A stretch of 64,000 bases of DNA from Sphingomonadales bacterium (GTDB taxonomy: Bacteria > Pseudomonadota > Alphaproteobacteria > Sphingomonadales > Sphingomonadaceae). Made by a program: the position numbers and the translations under genes. The notes below the pieces were generated by a model. That model ran no database searches and was not told where the DNA came from. It worked only from the letters and a program-made list of their open reading frames with translations. The DNA lies in NCBI GenBank assembly GCA_027486415.1, contig JAIXPC010000002.1:744001-808000 (forward strand), read 5' to 3'. Below are positions 9,820 to 19,153 of this stretch, piece after piece. Within the stretch, counting starts at the first letter, position 1. Every line of letters starts with the position of its first letter.

Positions 9820-11586
9820 TTCGCGGATCGCGGCCAGGAACGCCGGCCCGAAACTGTCGAGCTTGACGGCGCCCACGCCGGGAATGCGTGCCATTTCTGC
9901 CACGGTCTGCGGCCGCCGCGCCGCCATGGCCCGCAGCGTGGCATCGGAAAACACGATATAGGGCGGCACGCCGGCATCGGCTGCCAATTGCCGGCGCAGG
10001 CCTCGCAATGCTTCGAACAAGGGGCGATCGCCCGGCGCCAGTTCGGCGGCACTGTCGGTGCTGCGCGTGGGCCGTCGGGGCGCCAATTGTTTCAGCGCAA
10101 TCGGCACATCGCCCTTCAGGATGGGCCGGGCGGCGGGGCCCAGCACCAGCCCGCCATGTTCCGGATCGCGTTCCAGCGCATCGATGGCTTCCAGCTGGCG
10201 GGCCAGATTTTTCCATTGGTCCGCCGGCCAATCCTTGCCGATGCCGAACACGCTCGACCGGTCGTGGCCAAACTTGACCACCTTTTCCGATGACTTGCCG
10301 GCCAGCACCTCCAGCAGATGCTGCACGCCAAACCGTTGCCCGGTGCGATAGACAGCAGACAGCAGCTTGCGGGCTGCTTCCGTGGCGTCGATCAGGTCGG
10401 GCGGGCTCAGGCAATTGTCGCAGTTTCCGCAGGCGGACTGTGCGGTCTCGCCGAAATAGCGCAACAGTTCGCGCCTGCGGCAGCCCGCGGCATCAAGGAA
10501 GGCAATCAGGGCGTTCATGCGGCGGGCCTCGTTGGCCTTGTGCGCCTCGTTGCCGTCACCAGCGGCAATGAAGGCGCGCAGGCGGGCCACGTCCTCGCCG
10601 CCCCAGATCAGGTGCGCGACGGCGGGATCGCCATCGCGCCCGGCGCGGCCGGTTTCCTGATAATAGGCCTCGATCGATTTCGGCAGACCGGCATGGGCGA
10701 CAAACCGCACGTCGGGTTTGTTGATGCCCATTCCGAAGGCGATGGTTGCCACCATCACCATGTCCTCGCTGGCCACGAAATCGGCTTGGTGGCGGCTGCG
10801 AACGCCCGGCTCCAGCCCGGCGTGATAGGGGCGGGCGCGGATGCCGGCCTCCACCAGCCAGTCGCAGATCTTTTCGGTGGCGGCACGGGTGGGGGCATAG
10901 ATGATACCGGCCTGACCGGCATGATTGGCCAGGAACGCCAGCAGCTGGCGCTTGATGTTGTCGCGGCCCACCACTTCGTAACGGATGTTGGGCCGGTCGA
11001 ATCCCGACAGCACGATGCGATCATCGGCGATGCCTAGCTGGTGGGCGATGTCGATGCGGGTGTCGCGGTCGGCAGTCGCGGTCAGTGCGATGCGCGGCAC
11101 GCCGGGCAGCGCGTCGCAGAACGGGCGCAGGCGGCGATATTCGGGGCGGAAATCATGGCCCCACTGGCTGACACAATGCGCTTCGTCGATGGCGATCAGC
11201 GCAATCTCCGTGCGCTGCACCAGCTGGCTGAACCCGTCGGTCAACGCGCGTTCGGGCGAGACATAGAGCAGATCAAGCTGCCCATCGGCAAAGTCGCGCC
11301 AGACCTGGCTGCCGTCGGCCGACTGGCTGTTCAGGGTCGCGGCCCGCACGCCTTGCGCGGTCAGGGCGCTGACCTGGTCTTCCATCAGCGCGATCAACGG
11401 CGAGATCACCAGCGCCGTGCCGGGACGGATGAGCGCCGGCACCTGATAGCACAAGGACTTGCCTGCCCCGGTCGGCATGATCGCCAGGCAGTCGCGGCCA
11501 GCAATGACATCGGTGATGATGGCTTCCTGAGGACCGCGGAATTCGGCATGGCCGAACACGCGCGACAGGACTTCGTGGGGGGTCAT
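9805..11586 (-). CDS. recQ: RecQ ATP-dependent DNA helicase
   Basis: 3'-5' DNA helicase for recombination and replication-fork repair. It is 593 residues with Walker A PTGAGKS (about 38-44), DEAH followed by the aromatic-rich loop CVSQWGHDFRPEY, helicase motif VI QETGRAGRDG, a four-cysteine RQC zinc site (C...CGNCDNC, about 360-390) and a C-terminal HRDC domain (about 515-590). This is the full E. coli-type layout. No SOS box was found upstream by eye. Confidence 0.95.
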   Translation of the reverse strand: MTPHEVLSRVFGHAEFRGPQEAIITDVIAGRDCLAIMPTGAGKSLCYQVPALIRPGTALVISPLIALMEDQVSALTAQGVRAATLNSQSADGSQVWRDFADGQLDLLYVSPERALTDGFSQLVQRTEIALIAIDEAHCVSQWGHDFRPEYRRLRPFCDALPGVPRIALTATADRDTRIDIAHQLGIADDRIVLSGFDRPNIRYEVVGRDNIKRQLLAFLANHAGQAGIIYAPTRAATEKICDWLVEAGIRARPYHAGLEPGVRSRHQADFVASEDMVMVATIAFGMGINKPDVRFVAHAGLPKSIEAYYQETGRAGRDGDPAVAHLIWGGEDVARLRAFIAAGDGNEAHKANEARRMNALIAFLDAAGCRRRELLRYFGETAQSACGNCDNCLSPPDLIDATEAARKLLSAVYRTGQRFGVQHLLEVLAGKSSEKVVKFGHDRSSVFGIGKDWPADQWKNLARQLEAIDALERDPEHGGLVLGPAARPILKGDVPIALKQLAPRRPTRSTDSAAELAPGDRPLFEALRGLRRQLAADAGVPPYIVFSDATLRAMAARRPQTVAEMARIPGVGAVKLDSFGPAFLAAIRESAAA

Positions 11587-11632
11587 GTCCGGTTCGATAG
11601 CGGCTGGCGGCGGGCCCTGCTATGGATTTCGC

Positions 11633-12637
11633 ATGAGCGCGACGCGATGGAGCCGTCTGGGCGAATGGGGGCTGCTGGTCGGTCTTGTGCTGGCGGCAGG
11701 CGGGATCCTGTGGAGCGAGCTGCGCCCGCCGCAACTTGCAGCCGACACCGAGCGCCGACAGGTGGCAATCACCGTGGCCAACGTGGCAGGGGCCGGCACC
11801 ACGAACGGCCCATTCCGGCTGGCCAGTGCCGCGGCGCTCACCAGTGCGGACGGTCGATTCGGCGGGTTGTCCGGGCTCGCGGCGTTGGCCGACGGCCAGC
11901 TGCTGGCGATCACCGACGCCGGGGACTGGCTGTTGTGGCGGCCGGGCTCGGCAACGGGCGAGATGGGCGCGATTGCCATGCCCGGCCGTGACAAGGCGGA
12001 TCGTGATTCCGAAGCGGTGGCGCTCACCCCCGATGGCCGCACGCTGGTCAGCCTGGAACAGCAGCACCGCATTCTGACCTTTGCCGGCCAAGGCCCGCCT
12101 GTCGGCCCGGTCGGCGAGCCCCTCTACCGAACCGACACGATGGGCTGGCCGCCCAACGGCGGCGGCGAATCGCTGGCTGTCCTGCCGGATGGCCAGCTGG
12201 TGTGGATCGCCGAAAACGCCCGCGCTGCCGATGGCGCGCTGACCGCCCAACTGATCGCAGGCGATGGCAAGACGCGGACGATCGTCATCGATCCGGTCGC
12301 CGGCTTTTCCCCCACCGACGCGACCGCGCTGGATGATCGCCACCTGATCGTCCTGCACCGCCAGTACAATGGCGCCCAGAGCGCTGCTGCGATCACCGTC
12401 GTCGATCTGGCGCCCGTGCTTGCCGGTGGCAGCGCGGCTCCCGCGCGGCTGCTGGCGCAGTGGGCGCGAGGGGGCAGCTGGCCGATCGACAACATGGAAG
12501 GGCTGGCGCTTGTCCGCCGTCCGGGCCGGCTGCCGCTGCTTTACCTCGTCTCAGACGACAATTTTTCAGGCGTGCAGCGGACACTGCTGCTGCAGCTCGA
12601 GGTCATTTCGCCGCTGGTTGCCGTTTCCGGGCGATGA
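11633..12637 (+). CDS. Membrane-anchored esterase-like/phytase-like protein
   Basis: 334 residues from the ATG at 11633; an upstream ATG at 11585 is possible but overlaps the recQ start. An N-terminal hydrophobic segment (LLVGLVLAAGGILW) acts as a signal or anchor. The rest resembles the esterase-like activity of phytase family: GLSGLAALADGQLLAITDAGDW, DSEAVALTPDG, GGGESLAVLPDGQLVW and DNMEGLALVR, a beta-propeller-like repeat pattern. The substrate is unknown. It converges on the RidA gene with a 35-base overlap. Confidence 0.78.
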   Translation: MSATRWSRLGEWGLLVGLVLAAGGILWSELRPPQLAADTERRQVAITVANVAGAGTTNGPFRLASAAALTSADGRFGGLSGLAALADGQLLAITDAGDWLLWRPGSATGEMGAIAMPGRDKADRDSEAVALTPDGRTLVSLEQQHRILTFAGQGPPVGPVGEPLYRTDTMGWPPNGGGESLAVLPDGQLVWIAENARAADGALTAQLIAGDGKTRTIVIDPVAGFSPTDATALDDRHLIVLHRQYNGAQSAAAITVVDLAPVLAGGSAAPARLLAQWARGGSWPIDNMEGLALVRRPGRLPLLYLVSDDNFSGVQRTLLLQLEVISPLVAVSGR

Positions 12638-13061
12638 TCTTGATTTCGGTGATGCCGGTATCGGGCAGCAAGCGGGTCACACCGATCGCCGTCCACGCCG
12701 GAAAGGGCGCCTTGATGTATCGCTTCTTGGCCGTCGCCATGGCGTCGATCTGGGTCTTCACGTCGGTGTGGAAACTGGTGATGTCGACAACGTCGGCCCA
12801 CGTCACCCCGGCGCGGGCGAGGATCGTGCCGATATGCCGGAAGGTGCGATCATAGGCAGCGACCATGTCGGTCTCTCCCGGTGCCAGCCCGACAACGACG
12901 CCAGACAGGTAAACGCTGTCACCGGCAATCACAGCGTCGGCATAGCCATATTTCTCCTGAAAGGCGCGGCCCGCCGGATTTTCGGCCATCAGCACCGTTT
13001 CCGGGGGCAGGGCCGCAGCCGGGGCGGCAAACAGCAATAGCGCGGGCAGCAACGTTTTCAT
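12603..13061 (-). CDS. Exported RidA-family protein
   Basis: 152 residues. A signal peptide MKTLLPALLLFAAPAAALP precedes a RidA/YjgF-fold domain (about 40-145) with GDSVYLSGVVVG and the typical end TEIKIIARK. Cytosolic RidA proteins deaminate reactive imines and enamines. The canonical catalytic arginine in RidA sits in a segment near residue 105; the equivalent here (about residues 130-140, VTRLLPDTGITEIKI) contains an Arg, but I cannot confirm its alignment. Export makes the substrate unclear. The start overlaps the acetyltransferase stop as ATGA. Confidence 0.82.
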   Translation of the reverse strand: MKTLLPALLLFAAPAAALPPETVLMAENPAGRAFQEKYGYADAVIAGDSVYLSGVVVGLAPGETDMVAAYDRTFRHIGTILARAGVTWADVVDITSFHTDVKTQIDAMATAKKRYIKAPFPAWTAIGVTRLLPDTGITEIKIIARKRQPAAK

Positions 13062-13684
13062 GCTGGCTCTCCTTGATGCCACATCGACCAGAACTGCGGC
13101 GCGCTGCCGTGCCGCCATTCGTTGCGGATGGCAAAGCCGTGCGCCTGATACAGGCCGACATTCGAAGGCGTGGCGGTTTCCAGATAACAGGCCTGACCGC
13201 CGGCCCGTGCGATGCCGGCCCTCAGCAGCCCGCCGCCCGCGCCGCGTCCCTGCGCTGCCGGGGCGACGCCGATGAATTGCAGATACCAGTGCGGCCGGCG
13301 GTCGTGCTGATGGTCCATCGCGCCCATCAGGCCCAGGGTGCGGGGCAGCGCGGTGGTGAAGGTGGCGAACAGCCCCGGCAGATTGGCGATCAGGCTGGCG
13401 GTGGGCAGCGCCCATTGCCCCGGCGGCCGCCAAAGCGATGCCCCCAGGATCACGCCGTCCGCATCGGTGGCGACCTGAGCGAGCGGCAGCCGGGCATCGG
13501 CACGGGCGATCAACGCAAAGAAACGCCGCAGCCGCGCCGGGCGGGTGGCGGCATCGGGAAACAGCCAGACCATCGCCGGATCATCGGCGAAGGCGGCGGC
13601 AAGAACGGCGATGATGGCGTCCCGATCGGCAGCCGTGGCGGCGCGAATCAGGGGGAGGGAGCTGTGCAGCGAATCGGCGGCCAT
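13058..13684 (-). CDS. GNAT-family N-acetyltransferase
   Basis: 208 residues from the ATG at 13684; a GTG at 13711 would add nine. GNAT features: IRAATAADRDAIIAVL at the start, and the acetyl-CoA loop IGVAPAAQGRGAGGGLL at about 146-162, then LETATPSNVGLYQAHGF, the usual beta5-alpha4 region. The substrate cannot be told. It is translationally coupled to the exported RidA gene; the terminator before it separates it from rpmB. Confidence 0.88.
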   Translation of the reverse strand: MAADSLHSSLPLIRAATAADRDAIIAVLAAAFADDPAMVWLFPDAATRPARLRRFFALIARADARLPLAQVATDADGVILGASLWRPPGQWALPTASLIANLPGLFATFTTALPRTLGLMGAMDHQHDRRPHWYLQFIGVAPAAQGRGAGGGLLRAGIARAGGQACYLETATPSNVGLYQAHGFAIRNEWRHGSAPQFWSMWHQGEPA

Positions 13685-13719
13685 GGCCGAAACGATAGGC
13701 GGATCGCGCACAAACGAAA

Positions 13720-13743
13720 GCGGCCGGGGAAAACCCCGGCCGC
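13720..13743 (-). terminator. Rho-independent terminator of rpmB
   Basis: GCGGCCGGGG-(4-base loop)-CCCCGGCCGC forms a perfect 10-bp GC stem. On the minus strand, downstream of rpmB, it is followed by TTTCGTTTG. On the plus strand no T-run follows, so it acts on the rpmB transcript. Confidence 0.85.
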
Positions 13744-13771
13744 CGGTTCGTCAGGAAGCAGCGCCAGCGCC

Positions 13772-14062
13772 TCAGGCGGCAGCGGCGAGCTTCTTCGAGA
13801 TTTCCTTCTTCAGCTTGACGCAGCGATCCGACAGCAGTTCGTCGCGGGTCTTCAGCAGCCAGTTGTCGAGGCCGCCGACATGCTCCACCGAACGAAGGCC
13901 GTTCATGGACACGCGCAGGCGCACACCCTTGCCCAGCGCATCCGAGATCAGCGTCACGTTCTGCAGGTTGGGCAGAAAGGTGCGCTTGGTCTTGTTGTTG
14001 GCGTGGGACACGTTGTGGCCGATCTGGCGGCCCTTGGCGGTCAATTCGCAAACGCGCGACAT
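13772..14062 (-). CDS. rpmB: 50S ribosomal protein L28
   Basis: 96-residue large-subunit protein; starts [20 protein letters not shown] with the L28 signature and [11 protein letters not shown] near 25-35. It stands alone, without rpmG beside it. A TTGACG/TATGCG promoter lies upstream and a strong hairpin terminator downstream, so it is probably a single-gene transcript. Confidence 0.97.
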   Translation of the reverse strand: MSRVCELTAKGRQIGHNVSHANNKTKRTFLPNLQNVTLISDALGKGVRLRVSMNGLRSVEHVGGLDNWLLKTRDELLSDRCVKLKKEISKKLAAAA

Positions 14063-14137
14063 GGTTCACGTCCTCAAGGAAAATCGAATCTGCAAAAATC
14101 GGCAGCCACCTCGAGACAAGGCGGCAACAGGGGGCGG

Positions 14138-14166
14138 CGCATAGCCCAGTCAGTGGGGGTCGTCAA
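14138..14166 (-). promoter_or_regulatory. Predicted promoter of rpmB
   Basis: On the minus strand TTGACG (14166-14161) and TATGCG (14143-14138) are separated by 17 bases, about 75 bp upstream of the rpmB ATG. The -35 matches 5 of 6 consensus positions; the -10 is weaker. The 178 bp between rpmB and the next gene hold nothing else I can name. Confidence 0.55.
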
Positions 14167-14241
14167 CAGCCACGGCCATAATGAGCGTCCGAGGAACGCC
14201 GGGGCTTGCCGCCGGCGCCGCACTGGTGCAGCAATGCCGCC

Positions 14242-14520
14242 ATGCCCTATTTCGCCATCCACTGCATTGACAAGGCCGACAGCGCCGATCTGCGCGCCGA
14301 AACGCGGCCGGCCCACCTGGCGCATGTGAATGCCCACAAGGACAAGGTGCTTGTGGCTGGCCCGCTGCTCCGTCCGGACGGCCGCGCGATGGGGTCGCTG
14401 CTGATCATGGAGTTCGAGGATCGCGACGCTGCGCTGGCGTTTGCCAATGGCGATCCCTATCATCAGGTTGGCCTGTTCGAGAGCCGGTCGATCACCAACT
14501 GGCACAAGGTGCTGCCGTAA
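14242..14520 (+). CDS. YciI-family protein
   Basis: 92 residues. Begins MPYFAIHCIDKADS, followed by RPAHLAHVNAHKDKVLVAGPL, the conserved His-containing core of YciI/YCII domains (ferredoxin-like dimers, proposed enzymes of unknown substrate), and ends FESRSITNWHKVLP. The downstream 12 bp to the convergent ptsP gene form a 6-bp inverted repeat spanning both stops. Confidence 0.88.
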   Translation: MPYFAIHCIDKADSADLRAETRPAHLAHVNAHKDKVLVAGPLLRPDGRAMGSLLIMEFEDRDAALAFANGDPYHQVGLFESRSITNWHKVLP

Positions 14521-14532
14521 CGTCAGGCTGCG

Positions 14533-16794
14533 TTACAGCAGCAATCCCTGCCGCTTGGCGGCGCTGGACAATTGTTCGCGCACGTTGACGCCGGGCGTCT
14601 TCAGCCAGTCGAGCATCGCATCAGCCAATGGCTCCAGCGTCGCAGAACGAATCATCGCCTTGATCGGGCCGATGCCGGCCGGCGTGATCGACAGGCGTTC
14701 GACACCCAGTGCAATCAGTGCCAGCGCTTCAAGCGGGCGCCCGCCCATTTCGCCACAGACGGTCACCGGGACATCATGTTCCGCCGCCGCGCACACCACC
14801 CGGCGGATGACCCGCAGGATGGCGGGTGACAGCCAGTCATAACGGTCGGCAAGGCGCGGATTGGCGCGGTCGGCGGCAAACAGGAATTGCGTCAGGTCGT
14901 TGGTGCCGATCGAAACAAAATCGGTCATCGGCAGCAGCACGTCCAGCTGCTCGATCAGCGCCGGCACCTCGATCATCGCGCCATAGCAGATCTCGGCCGG
15001 CACCGGCCGGCCCAGGCTGGCAAGACGCTCGCGCTGCTCTTCCATCAGCGCCCGGGCTTCGGCAAATTCCCAGGGTTCCGACACCATCGGGAACATCACG
15101 TTCAGCGTGCGCCCGGCAGCGGCTTCCAGCAGGGCCCGGGCCTGCACCTTCATCAGCCCGGTGCGCCCCAGCGCCAGACGCAGGGCGCGCCACCCCATGG
15201 CCGGGTTCTCGTCCTCCTCGTCGTGATCGAGGTAAGGCACCGCCTTGTCGCCGCCGATGTCGACGGTGCGGAACACCACCGGCTTGTCGCCCGCCGCTTC
15301 CAGCACGCCGCGATACAGGCTCTGCTGGCGTTCGCGGCGGGGCAGGGTGGCGGACACCAGGAACTGGAATTCGGTGCGGAACAGGCCGATGCCATCGGCG
15401 CCGGACAGCGCAATCGCCTGTGCATCGTCGACCAGGCCGGCGTTCATGTAGAGCGCGATCTGGCGGCCATCCTTTGAAATGGCCGGCAGATCCCGCACCT
15501 TGGCCCATTGTTCGGCCTGCCGCGCCTTCAGCGCCCGCATCGCCTGATAGGACTTGATGGTGGCCGCGGTAGGGCGCACCAAGAGGGCGTTGTTGCCGGC
15601 GTCGACGATCAGTTCATCGCCTTCGTTCACCTGCGCGAACAGTTGATCGACCCGGCCCAGCACCGGCACGCCCATCGCGCGCGCCACGATGATGACGTGC
15701 GCCGTCAGGCTGCCTTCTTCCAGCACGACGCCCTTCAGGTGGCGCTTGTCATACTCCAGCAGCTCGGCCGGCCCCAGGTTGCGCGCGATCAGGATGGCAT
15801 CGCCGGACAGGCCCAGCTGCGCCGCCGTGCCCAGCTGGCCCGACAGGATGCGCAGCAGTCGGTTGGCCAGATCGTCGAGATCGGTCAGGCGCTCTTTCAG
15901 ATAGGGATCGTCGATGGACCGCATCCTGAGGCGGTTGCGCGATTGCACACGCTCCACCGCGGCTTCGGCGGTCAGGCCGGTCTCGATCGCCTCGTTGATG
16001 CGCCGCGCCCAGCCTTCGTCATAGGCGAACATCTTGTAGGTTTCGAGGATCTCGTGGTGATCGGTGCCGGCAACGAACTCGGCCTGGCCCATCATCGCGT
16101 CGATCTGGGCGCGCATGCGGCGGAAAGCTTCCACCAGCCGGGTGCGTTCGGCGTCGACATCGTCGGCGACCGTGTGCTCCACCACCACGCGCGGCTGGTG
16201 GAAGACCGCCGTGCCGCGGGCGAGGCCGTCGACCAGTTTCAGGCCGTTCATCCGCATCGGGCCGGAGTTTGCCGCACGCAGGCGGGCTGCCTGGGCATCA
16301 TCGACCAGCCCGGCGCCGTGGATCAGTTCCGACAGCACCATGGCAACGGTCTGCAGCGCCTCGATCTCCACCTCGGCATAATCGCGCGGGTCGCGGTGCT
16401 GCACCGCCAGCACGCCGATCGCCGATTCGCGCCGCACGATCGGCACGCCGCAGAAACTGTGAAAATCATCTTCGCCGGTTTCGGGCCGATAGGCGAAATC
16501 CGGGTGGGCCTTGGCCTCGGCGAGGCTCAGCGGCTCACGGCGGGCGGCGATATTGCCGACGAGGCCCTGCCCCATCGACAGGCGGGTGACGTGAACGGCG
16601 GACTGCGCCAGCCCCTGCGTGGCAAAAAGTTCCAGCACGCCATCGCGCAGCAGATAGATGGAGGCGACCTCGCTGCCCAGTTCGGCGGCGACGATCCTGA
16701 CGATCTGGTTCAGTTTGGCCTGCGCCGCCGTTTTCGCCGCCATCACGTCGTGAAGGCGGCGGAGGATGGTGCGAGCGGCGCTGACCGGCGGCAT
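14533..16794 (-). CDS. ptsP: PtsP (enzyme I-Ntr), PEP--protein phosphotransferase with GAF domain
   Basis: First enzyme of the nitrogen-related phosphotransferase chain; takes phosphate from PEP and passes it to NPr. It is 753 residues: N-terminal GAF domain (about 20-160), the PTS enzyme I N-terminal region, the phospho-histidine segment SLTAHVIIVARAMGVPVL (about 356-373), and a PEP-binding C-terminal barrel with DIGGDKAVPYL, GTNDLTQFLFAADRANP and the end CGEMGGRP. It is last in an overlapping lysC operon and shares one base (TGATG) with the gene before it. Confidence 0.95.
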   Translation of the reverse strand: MPPVSAARTILRRLHDVMAAKTAAQAKLNQIVRIVAAELGSEVASIYLLRDGVLELFATQGLAQSAVHVTRLSMGQGLVGNIAARREPLSLAEAKAHPDFAYRPETGEDDFHSFCGVPIVRRESAIGVLAVQHRDPRDYAEVEIEALQTVAMVLSELIHGAGLVDDAQAARLRAANSGPMRMNGLKLVDGLARGTAVFHQPRVVVEHTVADDVDAERTRLVEAFRRMRAQIDAMMGQAEFVAGTDHHEILETYKMFAYDEGWARRINEAIETGLTAEAAVERVQSRNRLRMRSIDDPYLKERLTDLDDLANRLLRILSGQLGTAAQLGLSGDAILIARNLGPAELLEYDKRHLKGVVLEEGSLTAHVIIVARAMGVPVLGRVDQLFAQVNEGDELIVDAGNNALLVRPTAATIKSYQAMRALKARQAEQWAKVRDLPAISKDGRQIALYMNAGLVDDAQAIALSGADGIGLFRTEFQFLVSATLPRRERQQSLYRGVLEAAGDKPVVFRTVDIGGDKAVPYLDHDEEDENPAMGWRALRLALGRTGLMKVQARALLEAAAGRTLNVMFPMVSEPWEFAEARALMEEQRERLASLGRPVPAEICYGAMIEVPALIEQLDVLLPMTDFVSIGTNDLTQFLFAADRANPRLADRYDWLSPAILRVIRRVVCAAAEHDVPVTVCGEMGGRPLEALALIALGVERLSITPAGIGPIKAMIRSATLEPLADAMLDWLKTPGVNVREQLSSAAKRQGLLL

Positions 16795-17822
16795 CAGGCG
16801 GCAGCCTCCCGCGTGTGGGCGCGCGACAGGGCGGCCTCGGCGTCGGCGGTCAGTTCCGCGATGATCTCGGCCACCGGTTGCACCTTGGTGACCATGCCCA
16901 CCGATTGGCCGGCCATCAGGCTGCCATTGTCGATGTCGCCTTCCACGACCGCGCGGCGCAGGGCGCCGGCCCAGTAATGTTCGATTGCCAGTTGCCCGGC
17001 GGCCAGGTCCATCTCGCCGCGATCGACCGCAGCGGCGACTTCGCGCTGACGCTCGTTGAACGCCTCGCTGCCGGCGTTCTTGAGCGCGCGCACCGGGATC
17101 ACCGGCAGGCGCGGATCGATCTGCACGCTGGCCAGCGCGTCGCGGGCCGAAGCGCGCACAAATGCCGCCTTGAACTTCTCATGCGCAACGCTTTCGGCCG
17201 AGGCGGCAAAGCGGGTGCCGAGCTGCACGCCCGATGCGCCCATTTCCAGATAGGCGGCAATCGCATTGCCGCGCCCGATGCCGCCGGCCACGAACACCGG
17301 CACATCGGTGATGACCGGCAGGATTTCCTGGGCCAGCACGGTGAGGCTGACGGGGCCGATGTGGCCGCCGGCTTCCGACCCTTCGATCACGATGGCATCG
17401 ACGCCCGACCGCACCAGCTTCTTCGCCAGCGCAGCGGTGGGCGCAAAGCACATCAGCTTGGCGCCATGGCCCTTGATGGCGGCAAACGCGGCGCCCGATG
17501 GCAGGCCGCCGGCCAGCACGACATGGGAGACATTGGTGCGACCACACACGTCGATCAGTTCGTCCAGCTGCGGGTGCAGGGTGATCAGGTTCACGCCAAA
17601 CGGCTTGTCGGTCAGCGCGCGGGTGGCGATGATTTCCGCTTCCAGCATGGCCGGCGGCATCGATCCGCAGGCCAGCACGCCAAAGCCGCCGGCATTGGAG
17701 ATGGCCGAGACGAGGTTGCGTTCCGACACCCAGGTCATGGCGCCGGCCATGATGGCGTGGCGGGTGCCGAGGAAGGCGCGGCCCCGGGCCGACGCGGCGT
17801 CGAGACAGGGGGTGTCGCTCAC
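16794..17822 (-). CDS. NAD(P)H/FMN-dependent nitronate monooxygenase-like protein
   Basis: 342-residue TIM-barrel flavoprotein of the 2-nitropropane dioxygenase/FabK-like family. Visible pieces: PIMAGAM-like start (HAIMAGAMTWVSERNLVSAI), the FMN region VVLAGGLPSG, IVIEGSEAGGHIG at about 143-155, and VFVAGGIGRGNAIAAYLEMG with GVQLGTRF, the phosphate-binding site. The family oxidises nitronates or reduces enoyl-ACP; which applies here cannot be told. It overlaps lysC (ATGA) and ptsP. Confidence 0.87.
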   Translation of the reverse strand: MSDTPCLDAASARGRAFLGTRHAIMAGAMTWVSERNLVSAISNAGGFGVLACGSMPPAMLEAEIIATRALTDKPFGVNLITLHPQLDELIDVCGRTNVSHVVLAGGLPSGAAFAAIKGHGAKLMCFAPTAALAKKLVRSGVDAIVIEGSEAGGHIGPVSLTVLAQEILPVITDVPVFVAGGIGRGNAIAAYLEMGASGVQLGTRFAASAESVAHEKFKAAFVRASARDALASVQIDPRLPVIPVRALKNAGSEAFNERQREVAAAVDRGEMDLAAGQLAIEHYWAGALRRAVVEGDIDNGSLMAGQSVGMVTKVQPVAEIIAELTADAEAALSRAHTREAAA

Positions 17823-19060
17823 GCGTCAACCTCTTCGGCAACCGGGCCATCCAGGCCATAGGCCGTGTGCAACACGCGCACGGCCAGTTCGACATAATCC
17901 TGCGGAATCAGCACCGAAACCTTGATTTCCGACGTGGTGATGGCCTGGATGTTGATGCCGCGGCTGGCCAGCGCGCGGAACATGGTGGCGGCCACGCCGG
18001 CATGGCTCTTCATGCCGACGCCCACCACCGAAATCTTGGCCACATCATCGTCGGCCAGCAGGGTCGCAAAGCCGATGGCTTCCTTGGCCTTTTCCAGCAC
18101 GTCCATCGACGTCGGCAGCTGCGCGCGCGGCACGGTGAAGGTGACATCGGTCTTGCCTTCATCCTTGGCGATGTTCTGCACGATCATGTCGACGTTGATG
18201 TTGGCATCGGCCAGCGGCCCGAAGATGCCGGCGACCACGCCCGGCTTGTCGGGCACGCCCACCAGCGTCACCTTGGCCTCACCCTTGTCGGCAACCACGC
18301 CGGCGATCAGTTCGCGTTCCATCTCGTCATCCTCGTCAACCACCAGCGTGCCGGGCGCGTCGGAGAAACTCGACAGCACCTGCACCACAACCTTTTCCTT
18401 CATCGCCAGCTCGACTGACCGCGTCTGCAGCACCTTGGCACCGACGCTGGCCAGTTCCAGCATTTCTTCGTACGTGATGCGCGCCAGCTTGCGCGCGCGC
18501 GGCACGATGCGCGGATCGGTGGTGTAGACGCCGTCGACATCGGTGTAGATGTCGCAGCGATCCGCCTTCAGCGCTGCCGCCAGTGCCACCGCCGAGGTGT
18601 CGGAACCGCCGCGGCCCAGCGTCGTCACGCGCCCACCGGCCGTCAGCCCCTGGAAGCCCGGCACCACTGCCACCTCGCCGGCCGCCATGCTGGCCAGGAT
18701 CGCGTCGGTGCCGATATCCTCGATGCGGGCGACGCTGTGCGCGGCCGAGGTGGTGATCGGCAATTGCCAGCCCAGCCAGCTGCGCGCCTTCACGCCCATC
18801 GCCTGCAGCGTGATCGCCAACAGCCCCGATGTGATCTGTTCGCCGGCGGCCACCACCACGTCATATTCGGCCGGATCGGCCAGCGGCGAGGCTTCGCGGC
18901 AATAGCCGACCAGCCGGTCGGTTTCGCCCGCCATGGCCGAAACCACCACCGCAACCTCGTTGCCGGCCTCGACCTCGCGTTTCACGCGGTTGGCGACGTT
19001 GCGAATCCGCTCCGTCCCCGCCATCGAGGTGCCGCCAAATTTCATCACGATCCGGGCCAT
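17819..19060 (-). CDS. lysC: Aspartate kinase
   Basis: Phosphorylates L-aspartate, the entry step to lysine, DAP, methionine and threonine. 413 residues: KFGGTSMAG at about 7-15, kinase domain to about 245 with TTDPRIVPRARKL near 165, and two C-terminal ACT domains (from about 265, VTLVGVPDKPGV, and about 345, ISVVGVGMKSHAGV) for feedback inhibition by amino acids. It supplies the DAP used by murE. First in the operon with the flavoprotein and ptsP. Confidence 0.96.
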   Translation of the reverse strand: MARIVMKFGGTSMAGTERIRNVANRVKREVEAGNEVAVVVSAMAGETDRLVGYCREASPLADPAEYDVVVAAGEQITSGLLAITLQAMGVKARSWLGWQLPITTSAAHSVARIEDIGTDAILASMAAGEVAVVPGFQGLTAGGRVTTLGRGGSDTSAVALAAALKADRCDIYTDVDGVYTTDPRIVPRARKLARITYEEMLELASVGAKVLQTRSVELAMKEKVVVQVLSSFSDAPGTLVVDEDDEMERELIAGVVADKGEAKVTLVGVPDKPGVVAGIFGPLADANINVDMIVQNIAKDEGKTDVTFTVPRAQLPTSMDVLEKAKEAIGFATLLADDDVAKISVVGVGMKSHAGVAATMFRALASRGINIQAITTSEIKVSVLIPQDYVELAVRVLHTAYGLDGPVAEEVDA

Positions 19061-19153
19061 GGCCGGCGGGTTCCTTCAGGTGCTTCACTATTGCCCTTGC
19101 CTGATAGGAACGTGGAGGGGCATTGGCAAGAAACCCCTGATCCACGACCGGAC

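Noticed and set aside
14517-14536. GTAACG/CGTTAC inverted repeat between YciI and ptsP
   Set aside because: Spans two convergent stop codons; short and without T-run, so a terminator claim is weak.
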